A stretch of DNA of 64,000 nucleotides from DASYKT01 sp035995185 (GTDB lineage Bacteria; Acidobacteriota; Blastocatellia; Pyrinomonadales; Pyrinomonadaceae): contig DASYKT010000011.1 in assembly GCA_035995185.1 (NCBI GenBank), positions 377,411 to 441,410 of the forward strand. The letters run 5' to 3'. Below the pieces are notes generated by a model. The model was not told where the DNA came from. It did no database searches and saw nothing but the letters and a program-made list of their open reading frames with translations. The position numbers were made by a program, and so were the translations under genes. Shown one piece after another: positions 50,877 to 58,956 of this stretch; the first letter of the stretch is position 1; each line of letters opens with the position of its first letter.

Positions 50877-51077
50877 ATGAGAACAAGAATACCAATGATA
50901 TTACCGCAAGATCTGTTGATCAAGGTCGACACGCTGGCGGGAGGCAAGAATAAACGTTCGGTCTTTATCGAACAAGCGATTAGGGCTTATATAATCAGCG
51001 AAGAAAAGAAATTACTCAAAGCCGAGACGGCCAAGGCTACGGTTACGGATAAGAAGACCGCTACGGTTGCCAAGTAG
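50877..51077 (+). CDS. Small ribbon-helix-helix-like protein
   Basis: The protein (66 aa) has a ribbon-helix-helix look: a short strand (TRIPMILPQDLLIKVDTL), a turn, then SVFIEQAIRAYIISEEKK. A Lys/Thr/Ala-rich tail follows. Such proteins are commonly antitoxin-type DNA-binding dimers. No toxin partner is next to it unless the following DUF4160/DUF2442 pair plays that part. It is 8 bp after sufD. Confidence 0.6.
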   Translation: MRTRIPMILPQDLLIKVDTLAGGKNKRSVFIEQAIRAYIISEEKKLLKAETAKATVTDKKTATVAK

Positions 51078-51114
51078 ATGTTGGGGTTTAAATAAAACAT
51101 GGAGATGTATATAA

Positions 51115-51384
51115 ATGCCAGTTATTTCAATGTTTTATGGGGTAATCGTTTTAATGTATTACTTCGATAATCGTAAGCATCAACTTCCTCATGTCCATGT
51201 GCAATACAGCGATGAGGAGGCCGTAATTTCAATTCCAGACGGTGAAATCATTGAAGGATCGATTAAAAAGTCTAAATTGAAATTAGTGCAGGCATGGATT
51301 GAAATTCATCAGGAAGAGTTAATGGCTGATTGGCAATTGGCGGTGACCGGCCGGCAAATTTTCAAGATAGATCCTTTGAGGTAA
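51115..51384 (+). CDS. DUF4160 family protein
   Basis: The product (89 aa) matches the DUF4160 pattern: MPVISMFYGVIVLMYYFDNRKHQLPHVHVQY, including the HxPHxHV element, then DGEIIEGSIKKSKLKLVQAW. Members are small proteins usually paired with DUF2442, as here, and are suspected to be toxin-antitoxin-like; no biochemical role is known to me. The DUF2442 gene follows 2 bp later. Confidence 0.88.
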   Translation: MPVISMFYGVIVLMYYFDNRKHQLPHVHVQYSDEEAVISIPDGEIIEGSIKKSKLKLVQAWIEIHQEELMADWQLAVTGRQIFKIDPLR

Positions 51385-51386
51385 TT

Positions 51387-51659
51387 ATGATCAAAGTTAT
51401 TGAAGCAAAGGCCAATGATGATTTTTCCCTCGACCTGAAGTTTAGCGACGGCAGCGAAAAGCGTTTTGATGTTAACCCATACTTTAATTTTGAAATCTTT
51501 CAGAGTTTGAGAGATATAAATTATTTCAAACGGATTAAGATCGCTTTCGGGACTGTGCAATGGCCCGATGAACAGGATATTAGTCCGGAAACGCTGTTTG
51601 TTGAAGGGAAAGAATTGCAGAAGAGAAGCGGCTTGATCGCAGAGCCAGTAATGTATTAG
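51387..51659 (+). CDS. DUF2442 family protein
   Basis: This 90-residue protein has the DUF2442 pattern (MIKVIEAKANDDFSLDLKFS, GSEKRFDVNPYF, NYFKRIKIAFGTVQWPDEQDISPETLF). ATG 51387 is 2 bp after the DUF4160 gene, with GAGG upstream; the longer frame from 51330 overlaps that gene. The tight pairing supports joint function. Confidence 0.88.
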   Translation: MIKVIEAKANDDFSLDLKFSDGSEKRFDVNPYFNFEIFQSLRDINYFKRIKIAFGTVQWPDEQDISPETLFVEGKELQKRSGLIAEPVMY

Positions 51660-51666
51660 AAGTTGG

Positions 51667-51816
51667 ATGAATGCAACTAACGAAGGACAGCTATTTTTGA
51701 TAGTCAGTGGAACTGGAATTAATCGTCTAATTTGGGTAGTTGAACACGTTAAAAACGCGCTGCCTGAAAAAATAACGGAAATTGATATGCGTCAGCGCTT
51801 GAGAATTGAAAGATGA
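51667..51816 (+). CDS. Possible 49-residue protein coupled to sufS
   Basis: An open frame from ATG 51667 to TGA 51816 encodes MNATNEGQLFLIVSGTG... and ends ...MRQRLRIER. Its stop overlaps the sufS start in an ATGA arrangement, the usual sign of translational coupling. It has no recognisable family and could be a chance ORF or the remnant of a longer gene, but the overlap is notable. Length alone cannot prove coding. Confidence 0.35.
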   Translation: MNATNEGQLFLIVSGTGINRLIWVVEHVKNALPEKITEIDMRQRLRIER

Positions 51817-53051
51817 AAGAGCAACTGAAATTGAGTTGGGATATTGAAAAGATCCGGGCGGATTTTCCTGTTTTATCACAAACGGTAAATGGAAATCCGC
51901 TGGTCTATCTGGATAACGGCGCTTCGTCACAGGTCCCTAACCTGGTGATCGAACGGGGCACGCACTATTTAGAGGAAGAGCATTCGAATATCCATCGCGG
52001 CGTTCATTATCTCAGCCAAAAAGCTACTACGGCTTATGAAGCCGCTCGCGAAAAGATCAAACGTTTCATCAACGCGCGCGAAGCAAAAGAATGCATTTTT
52101 GTCCGCGGCACGACCGAGGGAATAAACCTGGTCGCGCAGAGTTACGGGCGAAAATTCATTAATGAAGGCGATGAAATCCTGGTTTCCGAGATGGAGCATC
52201 ATTCGAACATTATTCCGTGGCAGATGATCGCCGAGGAGCGCGGGGCAAAAATTCGCGTGATCCCGATGAACGATCGCGGCGAACTCATCATCGAAGAGTA
52301 CGAAAATCTTTTGAATGAGCGCACCAAAATGGTGGCCGTGGGACACGTTTCAAATTCGCTGGGCACGATAAATCCGATCAAAGAGATGGCCGCGACGGCG
52401 CATAAATTCGGTGTGCCGCTTTTAGTTGACGGGGCGCAGAGCGTGCCGCATTTTCCGGTCGATGTGCAGGATCTGGATTGCGATTTCTTTGTCTTTTCGG
52501 GACACAAAATGTACGGCCCGACGGGCAGCGGCATCCTTCACGGCAAGAAAGAATGGCTGGAAAAAATGCCTCCGTACCAGACGGGTGGCGGCATGATAAG
52601 AACCGTAAGCTTTGAAAAGACAACGTTTGCTGACTTGCCGGATAAATTCGAAGCGGGCACGCCGGCGATCGCGGCGGGCATCGGTCTCGGTGCGGCGGTG
52701 GATTATATCGATTCGGTCGACCTGGCAAAGGCTTTTGAATACGAGCACGAATTGCTGGAATATGCGACCGAAAAACTTTCCGCGATCGAAGGCGTGAAGA
52801 TCATCGGCACGGCAAAGGAAAAAGCGAGCGTTCTGTCTTTCACCATCGAAAATATCCACCCGCATGATATCGGCACCATCCTCGATCAATCGGGAATTGC
52901 TATCCGCGCCGGCCATCACTGCGCACAGCCGGTGATGAAGCGGTTTAATGTGCCGGCGACGGCGCGCGCGTCATTCGCTTTTTACAACACGCACGAAGAA
53001 GTGGATAAACTTGCCGATGCCGTACAGAAAGTTATCGAAGTTTTTAATTAG
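51813..53051 (+). CDS. sufS: SufS cysteine desulfurase
   Basis: SufS (412 aa) is a PLP enzyme that takes sulfur from cysteine and passes it to SufU or SufE. PLP Lys is K232 in SGHKMYGPTGSG; the sulfur-carrying Cys is C370 in RAGHHCAQP. Other family segments: YLDNGASSQVPN, HSNIHRGVHYLS, MEHHSNIIPWQ and DGAQSVPHFPVD. The length is normal. Its partner SufU is encoded about 1.7 kb downstream, after three unrelated genes. Confidence 0.96.
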   Translation: MKEQLKLSWDIEKIRADFPVLSQTVNGNPLVYLDNGASSQVPNLVIERGTHYLEEEHSNIHRGVHYLSQKATTAYEAAREKIKRFINAREAKECIFVRGTTEGINLVAQSYGRKFINEGDEILVSEMEHHSNIIPWQMIAEERGAKIRVIPMNDRGELIIEEYENLLNERTKMVAVGHVSNSLGTINPIKEMAATAHKFGVPLLVDGAQSVPHFPVDVQDLDCDFFVFSGHKMYGPTGSGILHGKKEWLEKMPPYQTGGGMIRTVSFEKTTFADLPDKFEAGTPAIAAGIGLGAAVDYIDSVDLAKAFEYEHELLEYATEKLSAIEGVKIIGTAKEKASVLSFTIENIHPHDIGTILDQSGIAIRAGHHCAQPVMKRFNVPATARASFAFYNTHEEVDKLADAVQKVIEVFN

Positions 53052-53116
53052 ATAAGCGCGGAATAAATATGTCCATATAGCGTAGGACATTTTATAAAAC
53101 TTCGAGGAAGACAAAG

Positions 53117-53905
53117 ATGAAGAATTTTTTTAATTCAACTTTGAGCATGTACCGCAAATATCGGGCTTTTAGAAAACAAAGCAGGCTTTATCGCACCTAT
53201 CGTATCTTCAACTATGCTTTTGTCGGTCTGTTGACCGCTTACCTTTTGACCATTGCCTTTCCGCAGTATCTTTTTGCCAATCACATTTCACACGGAAAAT
53301 TCGATGTTTATTCCCGTCAACCCGTCGATGCGAATGTAAATAGCGTGTTGGATTTAGCCGAGGAAAGACTGCGCAAGTCTCCGATCTATGATGAGACCGC
53401 AGCGCGAAGGATCTTTCTGACCGACAGCCACGGCTTTTACACTTTCCTGAGTAACAAGGCGTTTCGCTCGTTTGCTAACAGCGTTCCGATGCTCGATAAC
53501 ATTCTTGTCAACAGGTCGGACGTCGCCGCTGACAGGGTGTTCATCCAACGCTCTTTTCGAAACAACCGTTCGCTGAGCGGCGTGGTTGCTCACGAGGCCA
53601 CCCATCTTTTTATCAGGAAAAAATTCGGCACGGCGCGGGTAATGTTTTCCATTCCGACCTGGAAAAACGAAGGCTATTGCGAATATATCGCGGTCGATAC
53701 GACCATCAGCTTTGAAGACGGGATGGAGATGTGGCGAGAGGATCCGAGTGACGATTCCAAATACGCGTATTTCAAGTATCACCAGGTGGTGAAATATTTG
53801 CTCGATGATGAGAAAATAAGCGTGGAAGAATTATTTGACCGTGACTTTGATCTGAAAGACCTGGAGGCGAAAGTTTTTGCCAGATTAAATTCTGATAATC
53901 GATAA
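53117..53905 (+). CDS. Membrane-anchored protein with HExxH motif
   Basis: The 262-residue protein has an N-terminal transmembrane helix (about 31-55, YAFVGLLTAYLLTIAFPQYLF) and a periplasmic domain. A clear HEATH motif, H159-E160-A-T-H163, is followed by NEGYCEY, where E185 or E189 could be the third zinc ligand of a gluzincin-like metallopeptidase. I do not recognise the family; the spacing resembles other membrane-associated zinc proteases. It lies in the suf locus between sufS and a DinB gene, 5 bp from the latter, with no obvious link to Fe-S assembly. Confidence 0.7.
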   Translation: MKNFFNSTLSMYRKYRAFRKQSRLYRTYRIFNYAFVGLLTAYLLTIAFPQYLFANHISHGKFDVYSRQPVDANVNSVLDLAEERLRKSPIYDETAARRIFLTDSHGFYTFLSNKAFRSFANSVPMLDNILVNRSDVAADRVFIQRSFRNNRSLSGVVAHEATHLFIRKKFGTARVMFSIPTWKNEGYCEYIAVDTTISFEDGMEMWREDPSDDSKYAYFKYHQVVKYLLDDEKISVEELFDRDFDLKDLEAKVFARLNSDNR

Positions 53906-53909
53906 ATAT

Positions 53910-54362
53910 ATGCTTAACAAGACTTTACAAGATCTGTTCGGGCGCGACCTGCAGAAACTAAAAGAAGAGATCGGCGCTTATAAAAATGAGCAGGCAATAT
54001 GGTTGACCGATAAGAGCATTCCGAATTCAGGCGGCAATTTGTGCCTGCATTTGTGCGGAAATTTGAGTCATTTTATCGGCGCTACTTTGGGTGACAGCGG
54101 TTATGTTAGAAACCGCGATCTGGAATTTTCCGACAAGGGTGTTGCGCGCGAAGAGCTGATAAAAAAGATCGATGAAACGATCGATGCGGTCGACAAAACC
54201 CTGGTCTCTCTTTCCGATGAGCAACTGCAAAAAGATTTCCCGATCGAGGTGTTTAAGGATAAACCCGTTACTTCGACCGAGTGGATGCTGGTACATCTGG
54301 CGACGCATTTGGGTTATCACCTCGGGCAGGTAAATTATCATCGCCGGATGCTGGACAGCTAA
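53910..54362 (+). CDS. DinB superfamily protein
   Basis: The protein (150 aa) has the helical bundle pattern of DinB/DUF1572 proteins: NLCLHLCGNLSHFIGATLGD in the first half and WMLVHLATHLGYHLGQVNYHRR at the end. The His residues in these two segments form the usual metal site. Members include thiol transferases that use bacillithiol or similar thiols; the precise activity is unknown. The cupin gene follows 1 bp later. Confidence 0.85.
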   Translation: MLNKTLQDLFGRDLQKLKEEIGAYKNEQAIWLTDKSIPNSGGNLCLHLCGNLSHFIGATLGDSGYVRNRDLEFSDKGVAREELIKKIDETIDAVDKTLVSLSDEQLQKDFPIEVFKDKPVTSTEWMLVHLATHLGYHLGQVNYHRRMLDS

Positions 54363-54363
54363 T

Positions 54364-54726
54364 ATGGAAAAAGTAAATCTTTCGGAAAAACTTGCGCAGA
54401 TAGATGAGCACTGGCGTCCGAAAATTGTCGGTGAGCTTAACGGCCAGGAAGTAAAACTTGTCAAATTCCAAGGCGAATTTCCTTGGCACCATCACGAGAA
54501 TGAAGACGAAATGTTTATGGGCGTACGCGGCACTTTCGATCTGGAATTTCGCGACCGGAAAGTGACGATAGGTCCGGGTGAGTTTGTCATTGTGCCGCGC
54601 GGCGTCGAACATCGCCCGAGCGCCGAACAGGAAGTGGAAGTAATGCTTTTTGAGCCGGCAAATCTGCTCAATACAGGAAATATTACTGACGAAAAATACA
54701 CGGCACCGATGGGTGATAAAATATAA
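54364..54726 (+). CDS. Cupin domain protein
   Basis: This 120-residue protein has a single cupin barrel with the metal motif PWHHHENEDEMFMGVRG and the second motif PGEFVIVPRGVEHRP. Members are diverse, and the reaction cannot be predicted. It starts 1 bp after the DinB gene and is followed 3 bp later by sufU, so they are likely cotranscribed. Confidence 0.9.
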   Translation: MEKVNLSEKLAQIDEHWRPKIVGELNGQEVKLVKFQGEFPWHHHENEDEMFMGVRGTFDLEFRDRKVTIGPGEFVIVPRGVEHRPSAEQEVEVMLFEPANLLNTGNITDEKYTAPMGDKI

Positions 54727-54729
54727 AAG

Positions 54730-55179
54730 ATGTCAGATTTAAGCGATCTTTACCAGGAAGTCATCCTGGATCACAACAAAAATCCGCGTAATTATCGCGA
54801 GATCGAAAACCCCGATAAAATGGCGGAGGGTAACAACCCGCTTTGCGGCGACCAGCTCAAGGTCTTTCTGGAAATGACGGACGATAAGGTGGCCGATGTC
54901 GCTTTCCTGGGCTCCGGATGCGCTATTTCCAAGGCTTCGGCCAGTATGATGACGCAGGCCGTGAAGGGGAAAACCCGCGAAGAGGCCGAAATTCTCTTCG
55001 ATGAGTTTCACCGGATGGTGCGCGGCGAGCTGGATGAAGACGCCGAAGATAATCATCTCGGCAAGCTCAAAATATTCGCCGGCGTGCGCGAGTTTCCCGC
55101 CCGGGTAAAATGCGCCTCGCTATCGTGGCATACGATGAAAGCGGCGCTGGATAATGAAAATTTGATTTCAACGGAGTAA
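54730..55179 (+). CDS. sufU: SufU, sulfur acceptor for SufS
   Basis: SufU (149 aa) accepts sulfur from SufS, usually with Zn at the active site. The three Cys are C39 (NPLCGDQL, with Asp after CG), C64 (GSGCAIS) and C128 (VKCASLSWHTM). DLYQEVILDHNKNPRN at the N-terminus is typical. The spacer between the second and third Cys is longer than in IscU, as is usual for SufU. It closes the suf gene set. Confidence 0.95.
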   Translation: MSDLSDLYQEVILDHNKNPRNYREIENPDKMAEGNNPLCGDQLKVFLEMTDDKVADVAFLGSGCAISKASASMMTQAVKGKTREEAEILFDEFHRMVRGELDEDAEDNHLGKLKIFAGVREFPARVKCASLSWHTMKAALDNENLISTE

Positions 55180-55202
55180 TATTGTCTTTTGAGGTGTTAA
55201 AT

Positions 55203-55454
55203 ATGGACGACAAAAAAACGGTGGAAGTCGGGCGTAGGATTTATACCGTGCTGCTTACAGCAGCTGAGGAAGGCGGCTACACTGTGACTTGTCCGGCTTT
55301 ATCTGGTGTGGTGACTGAAGGCGATACGGTGGAAGAAGCCTTGGATATGGCGAAAGATGCTATCAAAGGATATCTTAAAATGCTGCAGGATTTGGGCGAG
55401 CCTATACCGGAAAGTGAGGTTAGTACCGCTTTTCTTGTTGAGGTAACTGCGTGA
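55203..55454 (+). CDS. hicB: HicB-type antitoxin
   Basis: The product (83 aa from ATG 55203) has the HicB fold: YTVLLTAAEEGGYTVTCPALSGVVTEGDTVEEALDMAKDAIKGYLK. There is no extra DNA-binding domain at the C-terminus. GAGGTG lies 6 bases upstream of ATG 55203, so I prefer it to the TTG at 55182. The hicA gene overlaps its last 4 bases. HicB neutralises HicA and usually represses the pair. Confidence 0.88.
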   Translation: MDDKKTVEVGRRIYTVLLTAAEEGGYTVTCPALSGVVTEGDTVEEALDMAKDAIKGYLKMLQDLGEPIPESEVSTAFLVEVTA

Positions 55455-55675
55455 AGCTGCCGGCGATAAAGCCAAAACAGGTTATCAAAGCTCTTGAACG
55501 GGCAGGCTTCCTTATACACCGTATTCAAGGTAGTCATTATCAACTCTATCATCCCACGGAAAAGCATTTGCGCGTCACTGTTCCATATCATAACAAGGAT
55601 CTAAAACGCTCCACTCTTCATTCGATCATTAGACAGAGCGGAATGAGTGAAGAAGAATTTCAACGATATATCTAA
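55451..55675 (+). CDS. hicA: HicA-type mRNA interferase toxin
   Basis: HicA (74 aa) is a small dsRBD-like RNase. Family segments: KQVIKALERAGFLIHRIQGSHYQLYHP with catalytic His in GSH, then VTVPYHNKDLKRSTLHSIIRQSGMS. GTG 55451 overlaps hicB, and the order hicB-hicA is one of the two common ones. It is the end of an addiction module next to the suf locus. Confidence 0.9.
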   Translation: MKLPAIKPKQVIKALERAGFLIHRIQGSHYQLYHPTEKHLRVTVPYHNKDLKRSTLHSIIRQSGMSEEEFQRYI

Positions 55676-55684
55676 AAGTTAAGA

Positions 55685-56794
55685 ATGAAGATAGTAAAAC
55701 TCGAGCTCATCGAGATAAAACTTCCGCTGGTTCATTTTTTTGAAACCAGTTTTGGGCGGACGTATGAACGCCGGATCATTCTGACGCGTCTTGCCGATGA
55801 GGAAGGCAACGAAGGTTGGGGAGAGTGCACGGTGGGCGAATCTCCCAGCTATAGCGAAGAGTGGACGGACGCCGCCTGGGTTACCATTGAAAAAGTCCTG
55901 GCGCCGATGGTGCTGGGTAAAGATATTGAAAAAGCCTCGCAGATCTGGGGCCTGATGAAAAAAGTGCGCGGCAACCGGATGGCAAAAGCCGCGATAGAAA
56001 CCGCCGTTTGGGACCTGGAAGCAAAAAAATCGGGTGCGCCATTATGGAAGCATCTGGGCGGGGTGTCCGGCGAGATCGAATGCGGGGTATCGATCGGGAT
56101 CCAGGATTCGGTCGAGCAGCTTTTTGAAAAGATACAAACCGAACTCGACGCCGGTTACCGCCGGATCAAGATAAAAATAAAACCGGGCTGGGACATCGAC
56201 GTCATTAAACGGGTGCGTGAAAAATTTGGCGACATCAGGCTGATGGGCGATGCTAATTCGGCTTATTCGCTTGACGACGTAGAACTTTTTCAGCAGATGG
56301 ACGAATTTCACCTGATGATGTTCGAGCAGCCGTTGGCGCACGACGATATGTACGATCACGCCAGGCTGCAAAAAAAGATCGAAACACCTATCTGCCTTGA
56401 TGAATCCATTCATTCGCTGCCTGACGCGCGCAAGGCGATCAAGCTTGGCGCGTGCCGGATAATCAACATTAAGCTCGGGCGCGTCGGCGGGCATAAACAG
56501 GCAAAACGGCTTAGTAAATATTGCCATTCGCGCGGCGTCCCGGTTTGGTGCGGCGGCATGCTGGAAACCGGCATCGGCCGCGCGCACAATATCGCGATGT
56601 CCACGCTCGAAGGTTTTACGCTGCCGGGTGATGTTTCCGCCAGCAAACGCTATTGGCACGAAGATATTATCGAACCGGCAGTTGAAGTGACCCTGCGGGG
56701 AACTATCGTCGCGCCGGAAGGACCGGGTATCGGGTTTGAAATAAAACGCGATCGAATCGATAAAATAACGACTAGAAGCATAACTCTGCAATGA
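55685..56794 (+). CDS. Enolase-superfamily N-acylamino-acid racemase / o-succinylbenzoate synthase
   Basis: The 369-residue enzyme matches the NAAAR/OSBS group. The catalytic lysines lie in RRIKIKIKPGWD and INIKLGRVGG; metal ligands are in MGDANSAY, FEQPLAHDD and LDESIHS. The end motif WCGGMLETGIGRAHN is typical. OSBS works in menaquinone synthesis, but no men genes are near. An M20 hydrolase gene overlaps its end, as in the N-succinylamino-acid racemase pathway that turns D- into L-amino acids, so I lean towards NSAR. Confidence 0.88.
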   Translation: MKIVKLELIEIKLPLVHFFETSFGRTYERRIILTRLADEEGNEGWGECTVGESPSYSEEWTDAAWVTIEKVLAPMVLGKDIEKASQIWGLMKKVRGNRMAKAAIETAVWDLEAKKSGAPLWKHLGGVSGEIECGVSIGIQDSVEQLFEKIQTELDAGYRRIKIKIKPGWDIDVIKRVREKFGDIRLMGDANSAYSLDDVELFQQMDEFHLMMFEQPLAHDDMYDHARLQKKIETPICLDESIHSLPDARKAIKLGACRIINIKLGRVGGHKQAKRLSKYCHSRGVPVWCGGMLETGIGRAHNIAMSTLEGFTLPGDVSASKRYWHEDIIEPAVEVTLRGTIVAPEGPGIGFEIKRDRIDKITTRSITLQ

Positions 56795-57936
56795 ACGCAC
56801 TAGAGTATTTTCAAGACAAGCTGGACGAGATAATTCAGTGCCTGCCGGATGTGATCGGCACGGAATCGCCTTCGCGTGACGAAGAAGACAGCCGGAACAT
56901 AGTCAACGTATTTGCGCAGCTCGCCAAAAGCATACCCGCGATAGATTCCGTAGAACGCATCCCGGCTGAAGGTTTGGGTGAGCATTTACTGATCAAAGCC
57001 TTTGGCAAAAATTCATCCGAAGAAAAGCATTTCCTGCTGCTTGGCCACACCGATACCGTTCATCCAAAGGGTTCGATTCGGGAGCGGCCGTTTCGCATGG
57101 AGGACGGCAAAATTTTCGGCCCCGGCATTTTCGATATGAAAGCCAATTGCGTTTTGATCTTCAAGGTTTTGCAATATCTTTCGGAGAATGACCTGCACCC
57201 GTCGGCGCCGGTCACGGTCCTGCTGACTTGCGATGAAGAAATCGGAAGCCATTCAGGCCGCCCGCTGGTTGAAAGAGAGGCGAAAAACGCAAAGGCGTGT
57301 TTTGTCTTTGAACCATCCGCGCCCGGCGGCAAGGTTAAAACCGGCCGCAAGGGAACCGGAAATTATATTTTAAAAGCCCACGGGATCGCTTCACACGCCG
57401 GGCTCGACCCGCAAAAAGGCGCTAATGCTGTCGGCGAGCTGGCACGGCAAATTATTGAACTGCATAAGCTTAACAATTTTGAAATCGGCACGACCGTGAC
57501 GGTGACCACGATAAAAGGCGGGACCACGACCAATGTCGTGCCGGCCGAAGCGGAATGCGAGATCGATGTCAGATTTACTTCGATGGCCGAAGCGGAAAGG
57601 ATCGACAGTGAAATAAGATCGCTGAAAACCGTTGACGAAAGAGTGACTTTGGAAGTATTGGGCGGGATCAATAGACCGCCGCTGGAACGGACTAAAGCAG
57701 TGGCTGCGCTTTTTGAAAAAGCGAAAAAGATCGCGGCATCTCTCGGCGTCGAACTGGAAGAGACACAGGTGGGCGGCGCTTCGGACGGGAATTTTGTCGG
57801 CGCGATGGGCGTGCCGGTGCTCGACGGCCTGGGTATCGCCGGGGATGGCGCGCACGCAGATCACGAGCACATCTTACCGGACGATATTCCTTTTCGCGGA
57901 GCGCTGTTAGCCGGGCTCTTGACCGCAGAAATTTAA
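56791..57936 (+). CDS. M20 family metallopeptidase (carboxypeptidase G2-like)
   Basis: This 381-residue hydrolase has the di-zinc motifs of M20: H86 in GHTDTVHP, D115 in FDMKAN, the catalytic Glu in CDEEIGSHSG and the ligand Glu in FEPSAPGGKVKTGRKG. The dimer-domain segment AHGIASHAGLDPQKGANAV follows. It overlaps the racemase gene by 4 bp (ATGA). Together they could deacylate the L-isomer produced by the racemase, making the overall conversion one-way. This is inference. Confidence 0.9.
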   Translation: MNALEYFQDKLDEIIQCLPDVIGTESPSRDEEDSRNIVNVFAQLAKSIPAIDSVERIPAEGLGEHLLIKAFGKNSSEEKHFLLLGHTDTVHPKGSIRERPFRMEDGKIFGPGIFDMKANCVLIFKVLQYLSENDLHPSAPVTVLLTCDEEIGSHSGRPLVEREAKNAKACFVFEPSAPGGKVKTGRKGTGNYILKAHGIASHAGLDPQKGANAVGELARQIIELHKLNNFEIGTTVTVTTIKGGTTTNVVPAEAECEIDVRFTSMAEAERIDSEIRSLKTVDERVTLEVLGGINRPPLERTKAVAALFEKAKKIAASLGVELEETQVGGASDGNFVGAMGVPVLDGLGIAGDGAHADHEHILPDDIPFRGALLAGLLTAEI

Positions 57937-57940
57937 CTCA

Positions 57941-58900
57941 ATGACAGAGCAAAAGAAAAAAGCGCCGCGAAACCGGACGATCGAGTTAAGCGAGACGGAA
58001 GCCAAAAAGTTTTTCAAGGAGCTATTGTTTCCGAAAGACGCGCTGGCCTTGTCCGATTGCCGGGATAAAACGCTCTGCGGAGATTCTTTCAAAGTCTTAT
58101 CACTTCTTCCGCCAAAAAAATTCGATCTTCTTTTTGCCGATCCTCCTTATAATCTTAACAAAAATTTCGGAGAAAATAGTTTTCAGCAAACATCTGACGA
58201 AGAGTACGAAAACTGGCTCGATTCATGGTTGAAACTCGCGGCGCCGCTTTTAAAACCTACTGCTTCGATCTACATCTGCGGAGACTGGCGCTCGTCGGCG
58301 GCCATTCAGCGGGCGGGCAGCCGTTATTTCAAGCTTCGCAACCGCATCACGTGGGAGCGGGAAAAAGGCCGGGGCGCAAAAGAGAATTGGAAAAGCTGTT
58401 CGGAAGACATATGGTTCTTTACCGTTTCGGATAAATATACGTTCAATCTCGATTCAGTGAGATTGAGACGGCAGGTGATCGCGCCGTATCGTGAGAATGG
58501 GCAGCCTAAGGATTGGGAAGACGCGGACGACGGCAGATTTCGCTTCACGCATCCTTCGAATTTGTGGACCGATCTGACCGTGCCTTTTTGGTCGATGCCG
58601 GAAAATACCGACCACCCTACCCAAAAACCGGAAAAGCTTTTGGCTAAAATTATCCTGGCAAGCACGAATGAGAACGATGTGGTGCTGGACCCTTTCTCAG
58701 GTTCTGGCACGACCTCAGTCGCGGCAAAAAAACTCGGCCGGCATTTCGTCGGGATAGAAAAAGATAAAAAATACTGCTGCCTGACGGAGAAAAGGCTGGC
58801 GGCCGCGGAGAAAACGCCCGGTATCCAAGGTTACACCGACGGCGTTTTTTGGGAGCGGAACACGCACGAAAAACAGATCTCGCGCGGGAAAAAGAAGTAA
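57941..58900 (+). CDS. DNA N4/N6 (adenine or cytosine) methyltransferase, beta-class
   Basis: The protein (319 aa) has the catalytic motif D67-P-P-Y70 (FADPPYNLNKNFGE), then a target-recognition region, then the SAM motif FSGSGTTSVAAKKLGRHFVGIE near residue 252. This DPPY-first order defines the beta class. No restriction enzyme gene is adjacent, so it looks like a solitary methyltransferase or has a distant partner. It lies 4 bp after the M20 gene, possibly cotranscribed. Confidence 0.92.
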   Translation: MTEQKKKAPRNRTIELSETEAKKFFKELLFPKDALALSDCRDKTLCGDSFKVLSLLPPKKFDLLFADPPYNLNKNFGENSFQQTSDEEYENWLDSWLKLAAPLLKPTASIYICGDWRSSAAIQRAGSRYFKLRNRITWEREKGRGAKENWKSCSEDIWFFTVSDKYTFNLDSVRLRRQVIAPYRENGQPKDWEDADDGRFRFTHPSNLWTDLTVPFWSMPENTDHPTQKPEKLLAKIILASTNENDVVLDPFSGSGTTSVAAKKLGRHFVGIEKDKKYCCLTEKRLAAAEKTPGIQGYTDGVFWERNTHEKQISRGKKK

Positions 58901-58949
58901 CACCCCGTCATCCGAAGAGGATGCCACCCCTCCTTGAAAAGGAGGGGAG
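58901..58949 (+). repeat. Two-hairpin repeat (CCCCTCCTT...AAGGAGGGG family), copy C
   Basis: CACCCCGTC is followed by hairpin CATCC/GGATG around GAAGA, then CCACCCCTCCTT with AAGGAGGGG. It lies between two convergent genes. Compared with the copies at 15709 and 40395, hairpin 1 has a different sequence but still pairs. Confidence 0.8.
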
Positions 58950-58956
58950 TTTATAG

